Positions 55,655 through 64,000 of a stretch of 64,000 bases of DNA are shown here, in pieces. Position 1 is the stretch's first letter, and every line of letters starts with the position of its first letter. This DNA comes from Clostridium sp. BJN0013 (GTDB lineage: Bacteria; Bacillota; Clostridia; Clostridiales; Clostridiaceae): positions 3,658,001 through 3,722,000 of the forward strand of contig NZ_CP162495.1 of assembly GCF_040939125.1 (NCBI RefSeq), in the 5' to 3' direction. The notes under the pieces were generated by a model, which was not told where the DNA came from, did not search any database, and worked only from the letters and a program-made list of their open reading frames with translations. Position numbers and translations under genes: made by a program.

Positions 55655-56880
55655 CAACTATGATGCCATTAAAATATTAAATTCTTTTCTGAACTGAGAT
55701 GGTACCTTATAGCCAATTGCCTGGTTTCTCCTCTGGTTATTGTAATATATTTCAATATACCAGAATATATCACGCCTTGCCTCTTCCCGTGTTTTATATT
55801 CCCTCTGGTAGAGCAGTTCGCACTTTATGGTGCTGAAGAATGTTTCAGCACATGCATTATCATAACAGTTACCTTTGCGGCTCATACTGCATATTATTTT
55901 ATTTTCCCTTAAAAATTTCTGATATTCACTGCTGCAGTACTGTACCCCCTGTCCGAGTGGTGTATCAATCCCGGTGCAGGCCTGTATCTTTTTATAGCAT
56001 TTTCAAGTGCTTTTATACACAGCGATGTTTTCATATTATCTGCTGTTGACCAGCCTACTATTTCCTTTGTACATATATCTTTTACAGTCGCAAGGTATAA
56101 CCAACCCTCATGTGTACTAACATAACTGATATCGGTCACCCATACAGAATTTGGAGTTTCAACTTTAAAATTTTGATTCAAAAGATTTTCAGCTGTTGGA
56201 AGTTTGTGAGCAGAGTATGTAGTTGCCTTGAATTTCCTTTTCCTTATGGAGTAAAGTCTATTTTCTCTTTGTATCCTGTAAAGCCTTTGCCTGCTGCAGT
56301 GTGGAAATTTCTCTCTTACATCACTAAGAAGCTTGTCAAGTCCGCAAATTCCATGATTTCTATGATAACTGTCCTGTGCTATCTTCCGTATCTGCTCATT
56401 TTCAGCTTTTGTTTTGCTCTTTGTTGGACTATTCCACAGATAATATCCACTGCATGACACATTGAATAGCCTGCACATCTTTGTAACCGAATGTTTGTCA
56501 CACTGACTTCTTATAAACTTATAGATTACCTTCGGTTGTCTTTGACAAAGAGTGCAGCAGCTTTTTTTAGTATATCAACTGATTCCTCAAGTTCATCTAT
56601 TCTTTTCTGCTTTTCTTTAAGTTTCCTCTCAAGCTCATCCATTCTTGAGCTCGAAGGATCCTCTATCCTCTTTTTGTTTTTTATCCAGTTTCTTAAGGTT
56701 TGAGCATTTACTCCTAAATCTTTTGATACACTTATGACAGATCTTCCTTCTTCCAGTACAAGTCTTACTGCATCTTTTTTGAATTCTGCATTATACCTAT
56801 TACCGTTACCTGACATTTCTTATCTCCTCCATATGATTATTATAGCTAACTCATATGTGTTCATCAATTCGAGTACAGGT
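55655..56880 (-). mobile_element. IS3-family element (IS150-like), orfB frameshifted
   Basis: OrfA 56526-56816 is intact (YNAEFKKDAVRLVLEEGRSV, LGVNAQTLRNWIKNKKR, coiled coil). OrfB (55658-56478) has the HTH_21 part (GICGLDKLLSDVREKFP), D1 (WVTDISYVSTHEGWLYLAT), D2 in LIHHSDRG, and E in YDNACAETFFSTIKCE. The frame breaks right after HSDRG at a C5 run (55945-55949); one more G on the coding strand gives the expected HSDRGVQY. The right end is near 56880 (TGACCTGTACTCG in reverse). Confidence 0.8.
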
Positions 56881-57395
56881 CAGTTCGAGAATTTTTTTAA
56901 ATACTTTTCTGATGCACTTCTGATTTGTCTTTCATTAATATCCCAACAAAGTATATAATCTATATTATTACTGTTATGTGAATGAATGAAAAAATCATTT
57001 AATGTTTGTTCAAATTCTAAAAAAGCAATCTCACCATCTATAATAATAACAGCATCAGGTGAATCACTTGAAGTTACTTGCATTATATCAAAATCTATTA
57101 AATTTTTTTGCCACATTTGAGATATTATGATAATTAATTCTATTTCTGATTCTGGTGTATAACAAAATTTTATCCCTAAATTTTCTAAGTATTTGTTAGT
57201 AGTTCTTGATCTTATATGTGCTTTTTCTCTTCTTTTTTCTTTATTATAATATTCTTTATTTTGTACAGAAATACTTTCTGTTTTTCTCTGTACTAGTTGA
57301 ATTTTTTCTATTTTTTCATTATCATTACTTGATTTAGTATCTTCTTTATTTGCAGATGTAATCTGATTTTCATAATAACATTCATTCCTTTCGCT
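56880..57395 (-). pseudogene. PD-(D/E)xK nuclease-like half of an IS110-split gene
   Basis: A helical, lysine-rich linker is followed by a nuclease-like core: SRTTNKYLENLGIKF, ELIIIISQMW, then SPDAVIIIDGEIAFLEFEQT and NIDYILCWDI. The P-D...E-x-E pattern and D-Y-I-x-C-W-D strand resemble restriction-type PD-(D/E)xK or Shedu-like nucleases. The N-terminus has no natural start; it follows directly on the IS110 end, and the GHKL ATPase (59037-60023) is on its other side in the same frame direction. Confidence 0.5.
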
Positions 57396-57673
57396 GTGCT
57401 CAAGGCACAAAAATTAATGAAAGAGTGATTAAAATTACCAATTACTGTGAATAATATAGACAAGTATACAGGTGTACTACAGAGCACGGCGGGGTGAGTG
57501 TGATTGCACTTCACTGTAATCCGTATAATAACATGTGCCGATTACTCTTTTAAGTACAAATAAGTGTGCCCTAGGGCACGTAAGTTAATCTTTGTTTAAA
57601 CAAAGACCGTTTAAAAGTATGAGTATTCAGTCAACACCTGTGTACTTTATTTTTTTATTTGTAGGTGATATAA
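57396..57673 (+). ncRNA. Candidate bridge-RNA region of the IS110 element
   Basis: ~270 bp upstream of the IS110 transposase with strong secondary-structure potential: GTGCCCTAGGGCAC (57566-57579), CTTTGTTTAAACAAAG (57590-57605), and a GC-richer block at 57475-57535 (GAGCACGGCGGGGTGAGTG). IS110 elements of the IS621 type encode the target-choosing bridge RNA in this left-end segment. The position fits; loops complementary to target and donor were not verified. Confidence 0.45.
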
Positions 57674-58945
57674 ATGTTAAAAATCGTTTATCCTATTTGT
57701 TGCGGTATTGATGTTCACAAAAAATTTGTAGTTGCAACTGTAACATCAACCAATGAGAATAACATCACTACCTATGCAACCAAACAATTCAGTACTTACT
57801 CAAAGAATCTTTTCCATTTAAAAGAGTGGTTATCTGAGCATAACTGTAAAGAAGTTTGTATGGAAAGCACCGGAAAGTACTGGATACCTATCTATAACAT
57901 ACTTGAAGATTCCTGTAATATTACTCTGGCTAACCCAAAGTACGTTAAAAACATTCCCGGCAAAAAAACTGATAAAAAAGATTCTCTATGGCTTGCAGAC
58001 TTACATAAGCATGGATTAGTTAAAGGAAGTTTTATTCCTCCAAAGGCCATAAGAGAACTACGAGACCTTATGCGCTATCGCTTTAAACTTACAAATTTCC
58101 GTTCAAGTGAGAAAAACAGATTCCAAAATTCATTAACAGTTTCAAATATCATGATTTCAAGCGTAGTATCAGATACCTTTGGTAAATCATCATCAGCTAT
58201 AATTAAATATGCCATGGAGCATCCTGATAAATTAGATATAGACTATACTCAATTTCTACACAAGAGTATGTTATCTAAGGCTGACGAAATTAAGATTGCT
58301 ATGCAAGGAAGCATCTCTAAAAATCAAACAGCAAAGATGTCTGTATGCTTGAATCATTATGATTATATTAACAATTGTATTTCTCAACTTGATACTGCCA
58401 TTTCATTAATTTCAAGTGAATTTAAGTCACAAATTGAGCTTATTGCTTCTGCCCCTGGGATAACTACACAATCTGCTACAACTATAATTTCTGAAATTGG
58501 AGTGGATATGTCAGTCTTTCCAGATGCTAAACATCTGTGTTCTTGGGCAGGTCTTACACCACAAAATAATGAAAGTGCTGGCAAAAAGAAAAGTGTTCGT
58601 ATAAGCCGTGCCGGAGCTTATTTAAAGCCAATACTTATTCAGTGTGCTAATGCAGCAATAAAAAACAAGTCCTGCCCATACTTTAAATATCGTTATGAAA
58701 GTATAAAGAAAAGACGTGGGCACAAAAGAGCAATTATTGCTATAGCAAGAATGCTTTTAACCTGTATTTATAATATGCTTTTAAAAAATGAAGCCTTTGA
58801 TAATTCTATTTATGAAAAATATCTAAAAAGAGAAAACACTTCTCGACATTTTCAACCTGATATAGATAGAATTATTTTATTTCTTCAAGCTCAAGGCTTT
58901 GAAGTAACAAAAGTAAGTCAAGAGATATCACCGAAAATAAGTTGA
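57674..58945 (+). CDS. IS110-family transposase (recombinase)
   Basis: 423 residues. N-terminal DEDD/RuvC-like domain with CCGIDVHKKFVVATV (D), VCMESTGKYWIPIY (E), GKKTDKKDSLWLADL (D-D pair). C-terminal Tnp domain with SAPGITTQSATTIISEIG, SWAGLTPQNNESAGKKKSVR, and the catalytic Ser region SRAGAYLKPILIQCA. Full length. AGGTGAT precedes the ATG. IS110 elements have no classical terminal repeats and insert through an RNA-guided reaction. Confidence 0.93.
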   Translation: MLKIVYPICCGIDVHKKFVVATVTSTNENNITTYATKQFSTYSKNLFHLKEWLSEHNCKEVCMESTGKYWIPIYNILEDSCNITLANPKYVKNIPGKKTDKKDSLWLADLHKHGLVKGSFIPPKAIRELRDLMRYRFKLTNFRSSEKNRFQNSLTVSNIMISSVVSDTFGKSSSAIIKYAMEHPDKLDIDYTQFLHKSMLSKADEIKIAMQGSISKNQTAKMSVCLNHYDYINNCISQLDTAISLISSEFKSQIELIASAPGITTQSATTIISEIGVDMSVFPDAKHLCSWAGLTPQNNESAGKKKSVRISRAGAYLKPILIQCANAAIKNKSCPYFKYRYESIKKRRGHKRAIIAIARMLLTCIYNMLLKNEAFDNSIYEKYLKRENTSRHFQPDIDRIILFLQAQGFEVTKVSQEISPKIS

Positions 58946-59036
58946 TTTTTAATTATAAATAATATAAGTCTCTTTTTTTGACCTCATTTTAATAGGTCTT
59001 TTTGTCATGTTCAAAAACACCTGAATTTCTTTCAAG

Positions 59037-60023
59037 TTAACTCTTAGCTTCTTTATATATATTTGATATATACTTTTTTAATTCATTACAAATTCTCAAT
59101 GATAAATTATTATCCGTAAGCCCTTTCCTAGAAGCATCTATTTTATCCCTAAGTTTATTAGCAGTTATAATTCCATTTATCCTAGAATCTACAGATCCAG
59201 CGGTACTTATAAAACTTCTTATGTCATTATATATATTCCAATCAATTATTCTATCATCTACTTTTAAAAATATACCTCTATAATAATAATTATCAATTGG
59301 GAAAGAAGAGTAGCATATAAAGCATCGAAAATCTATTCCATCTATATCAAAATTGAAACTTTTCTTATAACAATTATTATTAATAGTATATCTTTTTATC
59401 GTTTCACCGCATAAATTTATTCTAAAATTATCACTTATAGGAAGGTATGACAATTTATTTTTAAGTAAATCCATATTAGTTTTTTTATTTCTATAATCCA
59501 TAAAAATAGAATGTAAAATTTTGCAATTTCTAATTATTAGTTTACTTCCAGATTCATATGGAATTACATTATAATTATTCAAATATTCTGTCTCTCTAAA
59601 TTGTGTATTATTATTAGTAGTTACTATCGATTTATGAAGAAGTTTTTTATTATGTATTTTACTATAAATATCTACATGGTTTCCTAACCTTTGAAAGGAA
59701 CTAAATGCAATACCGTAACATCCTAATTTAACTCGTTTAAATTTTTTAGTATATATATCTTTCTTTTTTGTGCTATTTGCTAACTCTCTAAGATTCTCCA
59801 AATCATTTTCTGAAAATCCATCTCCATCTCCCCAAATTATTATTTCAATAATATATCTTTCCTCATTTTCTTTTTTTTCTTTAAATTCGATATTTACTTC
59901 ATTAGCATCTACATTATAAAAATTAGCTACATTTTCAACAAGTGAACTTACAGAATCATAAATATGTTTAGAAAATAAAATTGCTGCATTATTTCCATCT
60001 ATAATATATCCATTATTTTGCAT
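59037..60023 (-). CDS. GHKL (HSP90/MORC-like) ATPase, probably the N-terminal half of an IS110-split gene
   Basis: 328 residues as read. N box SSLVENVANFYN (E30, N31), G1 WGDGDGFSENDL (65-76) and G2 LGCYGIAFSSFQRLGNHVDI are present. After the ATPase there is a transducer-like domain with GIDFRCFICYSSFP and RLNG/DSRINGIITANKLRD. MutL/MORC-type ATPases of this kind occur in bacterial conflict systems, often with a nuclease. The stop lies at the IS110 boundary, and the lost continuation seems to be the nuclease-like piece at 56880-57395. Confidence 0.65.
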   Translation of the reverse strand: MQNNGYIIDGNNAAILFSKHIYDSVSSLVENVANFYNVDANEVNIEFKEKKENEERYIIEIIIWGDGDGFSENDLENLRELANSTKKKDIYTKKFKRVKLGCYGIAFSSFQRLGNHVDIYSKIHNKKLLHKSIVTTNNNTQFRETEYLNNYNVIPYESGSKLIIRNCKILHSIFMDYRNKKTNMDLLKNKLSYLPISDNFRINLCGETIKRYTINNNCYKKSFNFDIDGIDFRCFICYSSFPIDNYYYRGIFLKVDDRIIDWNIYNDIRSFISTAGSVDSRINGIITANKLRDKIDASRKGLTDNNLSLRICNELKKYISNIYKEAKS

Positions 60024-60213
60024 ATAATCATCCCTTTATCTAATTGATCAGTTACTATTATACTATTTTTTATAATTTTATACAATATATGTAATTTAAT
60101 ATTATTAGATTCAGTTCTAATTTTAAAATTATTTTTATTCATTAAAGGTATATGCTATTTAGGCAAATATTAATTTTTATAAAATTCAATAGATAATATG
60201 TATGTCCAATTTT
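60024..60213. other. Intergenic, AT-rich
   Basis: No gene. Probable promoter region of the GHKL gene (minus strand) with TATAAT-like blocks near 60060-60095. Confidence 0.35.
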
Positions 60214-60779
60214 TTATAAAAATTTTACAAATAAGTCCAAAATACTTTTTATAATCCTACAAATTCTTTGATGTGGTTTAATTATTAAAGACAATTTTTC
60301 TCCATATTGATAATACAGTTTTATAAATGATCGTCCTACAACACTTTTCTTTAATCGTGTATCTCTCCAAATTCTTAATTTATTAACTTCAATACAATCG
60401 TTATCATTATAAACAACCGTAGCTACAAAACAAGCACTATTTTTTTAGCTTCTCGAATAATTTGTAGCAATTCTTCATCAGTTTTATTCTTGTACTCTGG
60501 ATGTTTTTTGCTATTTCGAAAGATCCTTACCATTTGTTTCTCGCTTTCTGTAGGTTTCATTGGTGCAATAGCATAAGTTTCATTATCTGGCACAATGCTA
60601 CTTATGTAATTATTTCGTTCCTTATAAATCCTTTCTATAAACCTGAGCGATGTTATTGGACATGCAATAGAAATAGTTTCAGGAACTCTTGTAGCTACAT
60701 CCCAATAATTAATTATAAGTATATATGATTTTACATATTTATCTCCTATTCCAGACACCCCACCTACTAAAACTCCCAA
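60214..60779 (-). pseudogene. Hypothetical protein with C-terminal CFI-box, frameshifted at an A7 tract
   Basis: The upstream frame (60423-60779) reads WDVATRVPETISIACPITSL and ends EELLQIIREAKKIVLVL. The continuing frame reads SACFVATVVYNDNDCIEVNKL, RIWRDTRLKKSVVGRSFIKL, YYQYGEKLSLIIK: a CFI-box domain (CFIAT.VY.....V..LR.FRD..L....GR.F...YY). The join is in a T7 run at 60440-60446 (A7 coding); A8 gives one frame. The true N-terminus may extend past 60779 to ~60930 (ECILELERIYGIR, stop, GSAGGNGSNQY), which is also broken. Confidence 0.6.
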
Positions 60780-60990
60780 TGATCAAACACTTTGTTGGTA
60801 TATTGATTACTACCATTACCACCTGCACTACCTTATCTAATTCCATAAATCCTCTCAAGCTCCAGGATACATTCACCAATTTTTATTGGATTTATATTAC
60901 CTATTCCTCTTTGCATAATGTTAGTTGATTAACTTACATATTATGGTATAATTTTATCAATGACTAATATATGTAAAAGGAGTGTTGCAT

Positions 60991-61176
60991 ATGTCACTAG
61001 AGACAGAAATTTTTGCAGAACTAGAAAAACTGATTAATTCTCATCATAATGACCTACCTAAAAATGGTTTTAAAATCACTTATAAAGAATCAAATGTTGA
61101 AATAAGCTTAGAATTATCTGTTACACCTATAGTTAAAAGGAAAGTAATGAAGAGACAGCTCTTTGACGATATATGA
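60991..61176 (+). CDS. Small hypothetical protein
   Basis: 61 residues from the ATG at 60991 with AAAGGAG 9 nt upstream; a TATAAT box at ~60950 and TTGATT ~16 bp before it make a good promoter. MSLETEIFAELEKLINSHHN, KITYKESNVEISLELSV. Small, acidic-helical then beta. No family recognised. It is divergent from the CFI-box gene and one of few plus-strand genes here. Confidence 0.6.
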   Translation: MSLETEIFAELEKLINSHHNDLPKNGFKITYKESNVEISLELSVTPIVKRKVMKRQLFDDI

Positions 61177-61250
61177 ATTCCTAAAAAATAAAAGAGTTTA
61201 TTAGTAATAACATCTTACTAATAACTCTTTTAACTTTTTTCTATTAACAT

Positions 61251-61577
61251 TCAATTGTTATTCTCTTTTTCAACATTATCTTCTAAATCCCACCTAATAT
61301 TTATTATCTTAGCACCATTAAATTCCAGCAGTTTGGTTCTAAATCCCAAATTCTGAAGTTCTTGAATCACATTATCTACAATATTAGATTCAACTTTATC
61401 GCATATACAACTTGTGGAATAATCTCCTTTTCGAGCCATTATTTCAACCGTATATAACACTTTTCTTAGTGTTTTTTCAGTTTCTTTTTTAATATCTAAC
61501 AATTTAGTATTCTCTTGGTCTGCTAACCCTTTCATTTGTTTAGCTGTTTTATATTCATATCCTTCTTTTTTATCCAT
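61251..61577 (-). CDS. Phage-type hypothetical protein
   Basis: 108 residues. YEYKTAKQMKGLADQENTKL, TLRKVLYTVEIMARKGDYST, LQNLGFRTKLLEFNGAKIIN. The arrangement (helix, then IxxMAxxGxYS, then LxxLGFxVxxxxxxxIxIxW) is common in small phage-encoded proteins of Firmicutes. GGAGGAGA precedes the ATG. Function unknown. A hairpin with T tract at 61190-61235 (AGAGTTATTAGT/...) follows it. Confidence 0.6.
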   Translation of the reverse strand: MDKKEGYEYKTAKQMKGLADQENTKLLDIKKETEKTLRKVLYTVEIMARKGDYSTSCICDKVESNIVDNVIQELQNLGFRTKLLEFNGAKIINIRWDLEDNVEKENNN

Positions 61578-61617
61578 ATATTATCATCTCCTCCTACTAT
61601 TTTAACGCACTTAAATC

Positions 61618-62310
61618 TCACTTTATCCTAATAATTTTCTCATACACTAAAGTATGCTTATCATCTATATTAATGTCTTCATGGAAATGTCCAAAATAAT
61701 GATGTTGATATCTAGAATTTTTCTGTATCACGTCCAGATATTTATTAACGGAATCATCCGGTTTGGGTTGAAATCCAAAAATTTTAGATATCCAGTTAAG
61801 AATATCACTAGAACAAGTATGAGTTATTATATAATCAACTTGCCAATTATTCCTCTCTAAATTGCTTAGTCCTTCTTCATATTCAGTATAATTTGGTACT
61901 TCTGCTTCCCACCAAGATATACCCCTAATTCGACTTTCCTTATCTACTGATACAGCACCACCCATAGTAAAAAACTTTAAACCATCTATAGTAAATACCT
62001 GCCCTCGCATTAAATGGATTATACTATTCGAAATTTTATGTATCTTTCCACCATTCCATTCTGTTACTGGATACTGATTTAATAATTCGAAATTTTCATG
62101 ATTACCATCGCAAAATAAAGTTCTGAAATTCTTATTATCAAGCCATTTTCGCCAATATAATTCTTGTTTACTGTTATTCCAAACTAAACCAAAATCACCG
62201 CATATAATTACATAATCTTTCTTAGTTAAATTTCTTTGCTCAGGAAAATTTTTGGTATTCAATTTAGATTTATCTATGTGACCATGTAGATCACCAGTTA
62301 CATATATCAT
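61618..62310 (-). CDS. Metallophosphoesterase (calcineurin-like)
   Basis: 230 residues. Metal-ligand motifs of the family are all present: VTGDLHG (D-x-H), CGDFGLVW (GDxx), CDGNHENF (GNHE), IITHTCS (H), and YFGHFHED (GHxH). Full length. Phage-encoded metallophosphoesterases of this type are frequent in Firmicutes elements. Substrate may be a nucleic acid phosphate or nucleotide. Follows the receiver-like gene by 9 bp. Confidence 0.88.
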   Translation of the reverse strand: MIYVTGDLHGHIDKSKLNTKNFPEQRNLTKKDYVIICGDFGLVWNNSKQELYWRKWLDNKNFRTLFCDGNHENFELLNQYPVTEWNGGKIHKISNSIIHLMRGQVFTIDGLKFFTMGGAVSVDKESRIRGISWWEAEVPNYTEYEEGLSNLERNNWQVDYIITHTCSSDILNWISKIFGFQPKPDDSVNKYLDVIQKNSRYQHHYFGHFHEDINIDDKHTLVYEKIIRIK

Positions 62311-62318
62311 ATGTATGT

Positions 62319-62679
62319 CTACCTTTCTGTATATTTATTTTTAGTAAAAGGGTAATTATAAATTTTAATATCACTATCAATAAATCCTCTTCTTTGTGCC
62401 CCTATTAATGTATGATACATATTTAATCTGCCACAGGGGTTATCAGTATGAATATATCTTATCAGCTCTCAGTCCTTGTTTACATATATATTTAACTAAA
62501 TCATACCCTGTTGACAATAAATTACCTTTTTCATCTTCTCCTAAATCATGGTTAAGAGAAAGAATTTCAACGTTATAATTTTCCAAATAATATATTGCTT
62601 CTTCCACTGTTCTTGCTAATATAAAACTTTCAGGACAATCACGTAGGTCATCTAAGTAGAGGTTTATTTTTTCCTTCAT
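62319..62679 (-). pseudogene. Cyclic-phosphate-processing receiver-like domain protein, frameshifted
   Basis: N-terminal frame (62443-62679): INLYLDDLRDCPESFILART, VEILSLNHDLGEDEKGNLLS, TGYDLVKYI. Then the frame ends at SY. A second frame continues YIHTDNPCGRLNMYHTLIGA and QRRGFIDSDIKIYNYPFT to the stop at 62319. Two missing bases in an AT repeat near 62450 would join them. The LDD and HDLG motifs with HTDNP are those of the small receiver-like family (cREC-type) common in phages. Confidence 0.65.
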
Positions 62680-62722
62680 ATTTTTACTTCAATCCTTTTT
62701 TAATATAATATGGGGCATCACT

Positions 62723-62953
62723 TTAAGCAGCCACTTCAGAATAATTGAGTACCAATATTTCAGCTTTATTCTTTTTCGCTTCTTCCACTATTTTTTCTAT
62801 TTTTAAGGCAATATCATTTTCAAGAAAATATTCCCCACATTGTTTACAAACATTGGCCGGAACACCTTTAATTATAATAATATTTCCGTTTAAATCTACA
62901 ATATAATTAACTTTATCTTTTACTAAATTCCCTTTACATAAAATGCAATTCAT
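62723..62953 (-). CDS. YgiT-type zinc finger protein (MqsA-like antitoxin domain)
   Basis: 76 residues. Two CxxC pairs (C3/C6 and C36/C39, in NCILCKG and VCKQCGEYF) surround a beta hairpin ending IIKGVPANVCKQCGE, the YgiT/MqsA N-terminal zinc domain. It lacks the C-terminal HTH of MqsA. Such proteins are usually antitoxins next to a DUF4258 toxin; no toxin gene is seen here. GGAAG precedes the ATG. Confidence 0.85.
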   Translation of the reverse strand: MNCILCKGNLVKDKVNYIVDLNGNIIIIKGVPANVCKQCGEYFLENDIALKIEKIVEEAKKNKAEILVLNYSEVAA

Positions 62954-63483
62954 ATATAATTACTTCCTTCTTGTTTTTAAATAATTATATCATTCATACA
63001 TATTCCTGACCAATAGCAATTAATATTAAAAATATAGATATAGATAGTATATATATTTCTGTAATTTCATATTAACATCTTAATTTAAATCCTTGTTCAC
63101 TTTTGGATGTAAACTGACATTATCATTGTCCAAAACTACAGCTTACATCCAGAAATGAATAAGGTCAATTTTGAGAATTTTAATAATAGAATTGTCAATT
63201 TGAGGTATAAAGATAGTATTATATTTTAGAGTTGATATTATTTAAGAATTATTATTTGGAATTCCATAATATATATTTAGATATGTATATTTTTACGAAT
63301 AGTAAATAAAACCTTTTAAATTTTTTTTAAAAAAAGTTGACTTTAATAAACCTAAATTTTTTAAAATTTTTTGATGAAATCTTTAAAAAATAGTGATATA
63401 ATATATTTAATGATATATTATATTGTATTTGTTGAGATTATATGAGGGTATAACTTATATAATCTCTTTGACTTTTTGTATTT
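62954..63483. other. Non-coding region with inverted repeats
   Basis: No gene. TGGATGTAA (63104-63112) and TTACATCCA (63143-63151) form a 9-bp inverted repeat with a 30-bp spacer. GAGATTATAT and ATATAATCTC (63434-63466) form a 10-bp stem just past the gene at 63484. A purine-rich A tract block at 63330-63380 is very AT-rich. Possible operator, terminator and origin-type sequence. Confidence 0.4.
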
Positions 63484-63996
63484 TTATTCTGTATCATCCG
63501 ATCCCAATAATTGCTTTTCTAATTTCTCAAAATCATATGTTCGCTGTTTAAAATTAGTACCATTATTATAGTTTTTATATTTTTCCCTCTGCTTGTCCTG
63601 CTTTTCTTTACCTTTAACTTTTGATTCTTCTTGTTGTGCCTGAAATATTTGTTTAAGCAGCTCTACCATTTCTTTTTTCTTTCCCATAATATAGTAGTTG
63701 CTTTTGTTAAGACCTTGTCTAATTTTTGTAAAAATACAATTTTCTTTTTCACTCATTCTATTTATACAATTAGATACCCATTCCCTACTTAGCCCTAATT
63801 CATCAGCTATTTGTTGTTGGCTCGCATAACAAATCATGTAGTTATCTTTAGTATCATCAGTATTAACCCTAGCTTCAAAGAAATCTAATATCCTACTACA
63901 AGTACCCCTTATACCTTTTGAGAGGGATTTTAAGAAGGATATTTTGAGATTTAAGGCATCTGCATTACTAAAAATTTTAAGGTTTTTTAGGGGCAT
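63484..63996 (-). CDS. HTH replication-type protein (possibly partial)
   Basis: 170 residues, the first ATG being 4 bases from the right edge, so the true start may lie outside. A winged helix is visible: YMICYASQQQIADELGLSREW and CINRMSEKENCIFTKIRQGL. The N-terminus (MPLKNLKIFSNADALNLKI) and C-terminal tail (RTYDFEKLEKQLLG) match replication-initiator or DnaD-like proteins of plasmids and integrative elements. It may start the replication module of the right-hand element. Confidence 0.6.
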   Translation of the reverse strand: MPLKNLKIFSNADALNLKISFLKSLSKGIRGTCSRILDFFEARVNTDDTKDNYMICYASQQQIADELGLSREWVSNCINRMSEKENCIFTKIRQGLNKSNYYIMGKKKEMVELLKQIFQAQQEESKVKGKEKQDKQREKYKNYNNGTNFKQRTYDFEKLEKQLLGSDDTE

Positions 63997-64000
63997 GAAT

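Noticed and set aside
1-64000. CRISPR arrays, rRNA and tRNA genes
   Set aside because: I looked for regular repeats and cloverleaf or rRNA motifs and saw none; a tool search could still find a divergent tRNA.

Overview
The window is very AT-rich DNA with strong AGGAGG-type ribosome binding sites and protein families typical of Clostridium sensu stricto. The nitrogenase-like genes, the S-box leader and the IS load fit a C. kluyveri-like organism; the genus is well supported, the species is only an inference. No rRNA or tRNA gene was found.

Left part, about 1-30.5 kb: mostly intact chromosome read on the minus strand. (a) 1-3.8 kb is a nitrogenase-like operon: a small NifX/NifB-type cofactor protein, cysteine synthase (cysK), a NifK-like subunit and a NifD/E-like subunit that runs off the left edge. 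A clear SAM-I (S-box) riboswitch with terminators lies upstream, so this nitrogenase homologue is tied to sulfur or methionine supply rather than simply to nitrogen fixation. (b) 4-7.3 kb has a membrane protein, a YbaK-type tRNA-editing protein and a secreted SGNH hydrolase. (c) 8-21.5 kb is a compact ten-gene cluster. It holds two DUF445 membrane proteins, three lid-less Hsp70 ATPases, a coiled-coil protein, an Hsp70 fused to a von Willebrand A domain, a MotA/ExbB-like channel with a long helical tail (frameshifted at a G tract), a MotB/OmpA-like partner with an Asp in its membrane helix, and a DUF6273 membrane protein. A ZorAB/MotAB-like motor combined with Hsp70 proteins is the best candidate here for an undescribed system. 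(d) 21.6-30.5 kb is housekeeping: a D-cysteine desulfhydrase-like enzyme, a CPA2 antiporter, an AGCS symporter, a PAS histidine kinase, a C_GCAxxG_C_C protein, a NIPSNAP protein and an Lrp/AsnC regulator.

Middle, about 30.7-49.2 kb: a decayed accessory region packed with insertion sequences (IS4 types, IS1182, IS21, IS982, ISAs1 and IS5). They interrupt dinB and a methyl-accepting chemotaxis gene. Survivors include a cold-shock protein, a DUF421 protein and small phage-like genes. The region is bracketed by a 15-bp direct repeat equal to the last codons of guaA.

Right, 49.2-64 kb: begins with a displaced 3' end of guaA, a common integration site, and continues as a degenerate prophage or integrative element. 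It has phage structural proteins with an Ig-like domain, a portal remnant, a zinc-ribbon/TPR membrane protein, two IS3 elements and one IS110 element. It also has a GHKL-ATPase/nuclease gene apparently split by IS110, a metallophosphoesterase, a receiver-like domain, a YgiT zinc finger and a replication-type HTH protein.

Two cross-cutting observations: at least four copies of a structured ~150-nt repeat are scattered through the window, and many broken frames are repaired by adding a single base to a homopolymer. The second point leaves open whether the breaks are real or are sequence errors.
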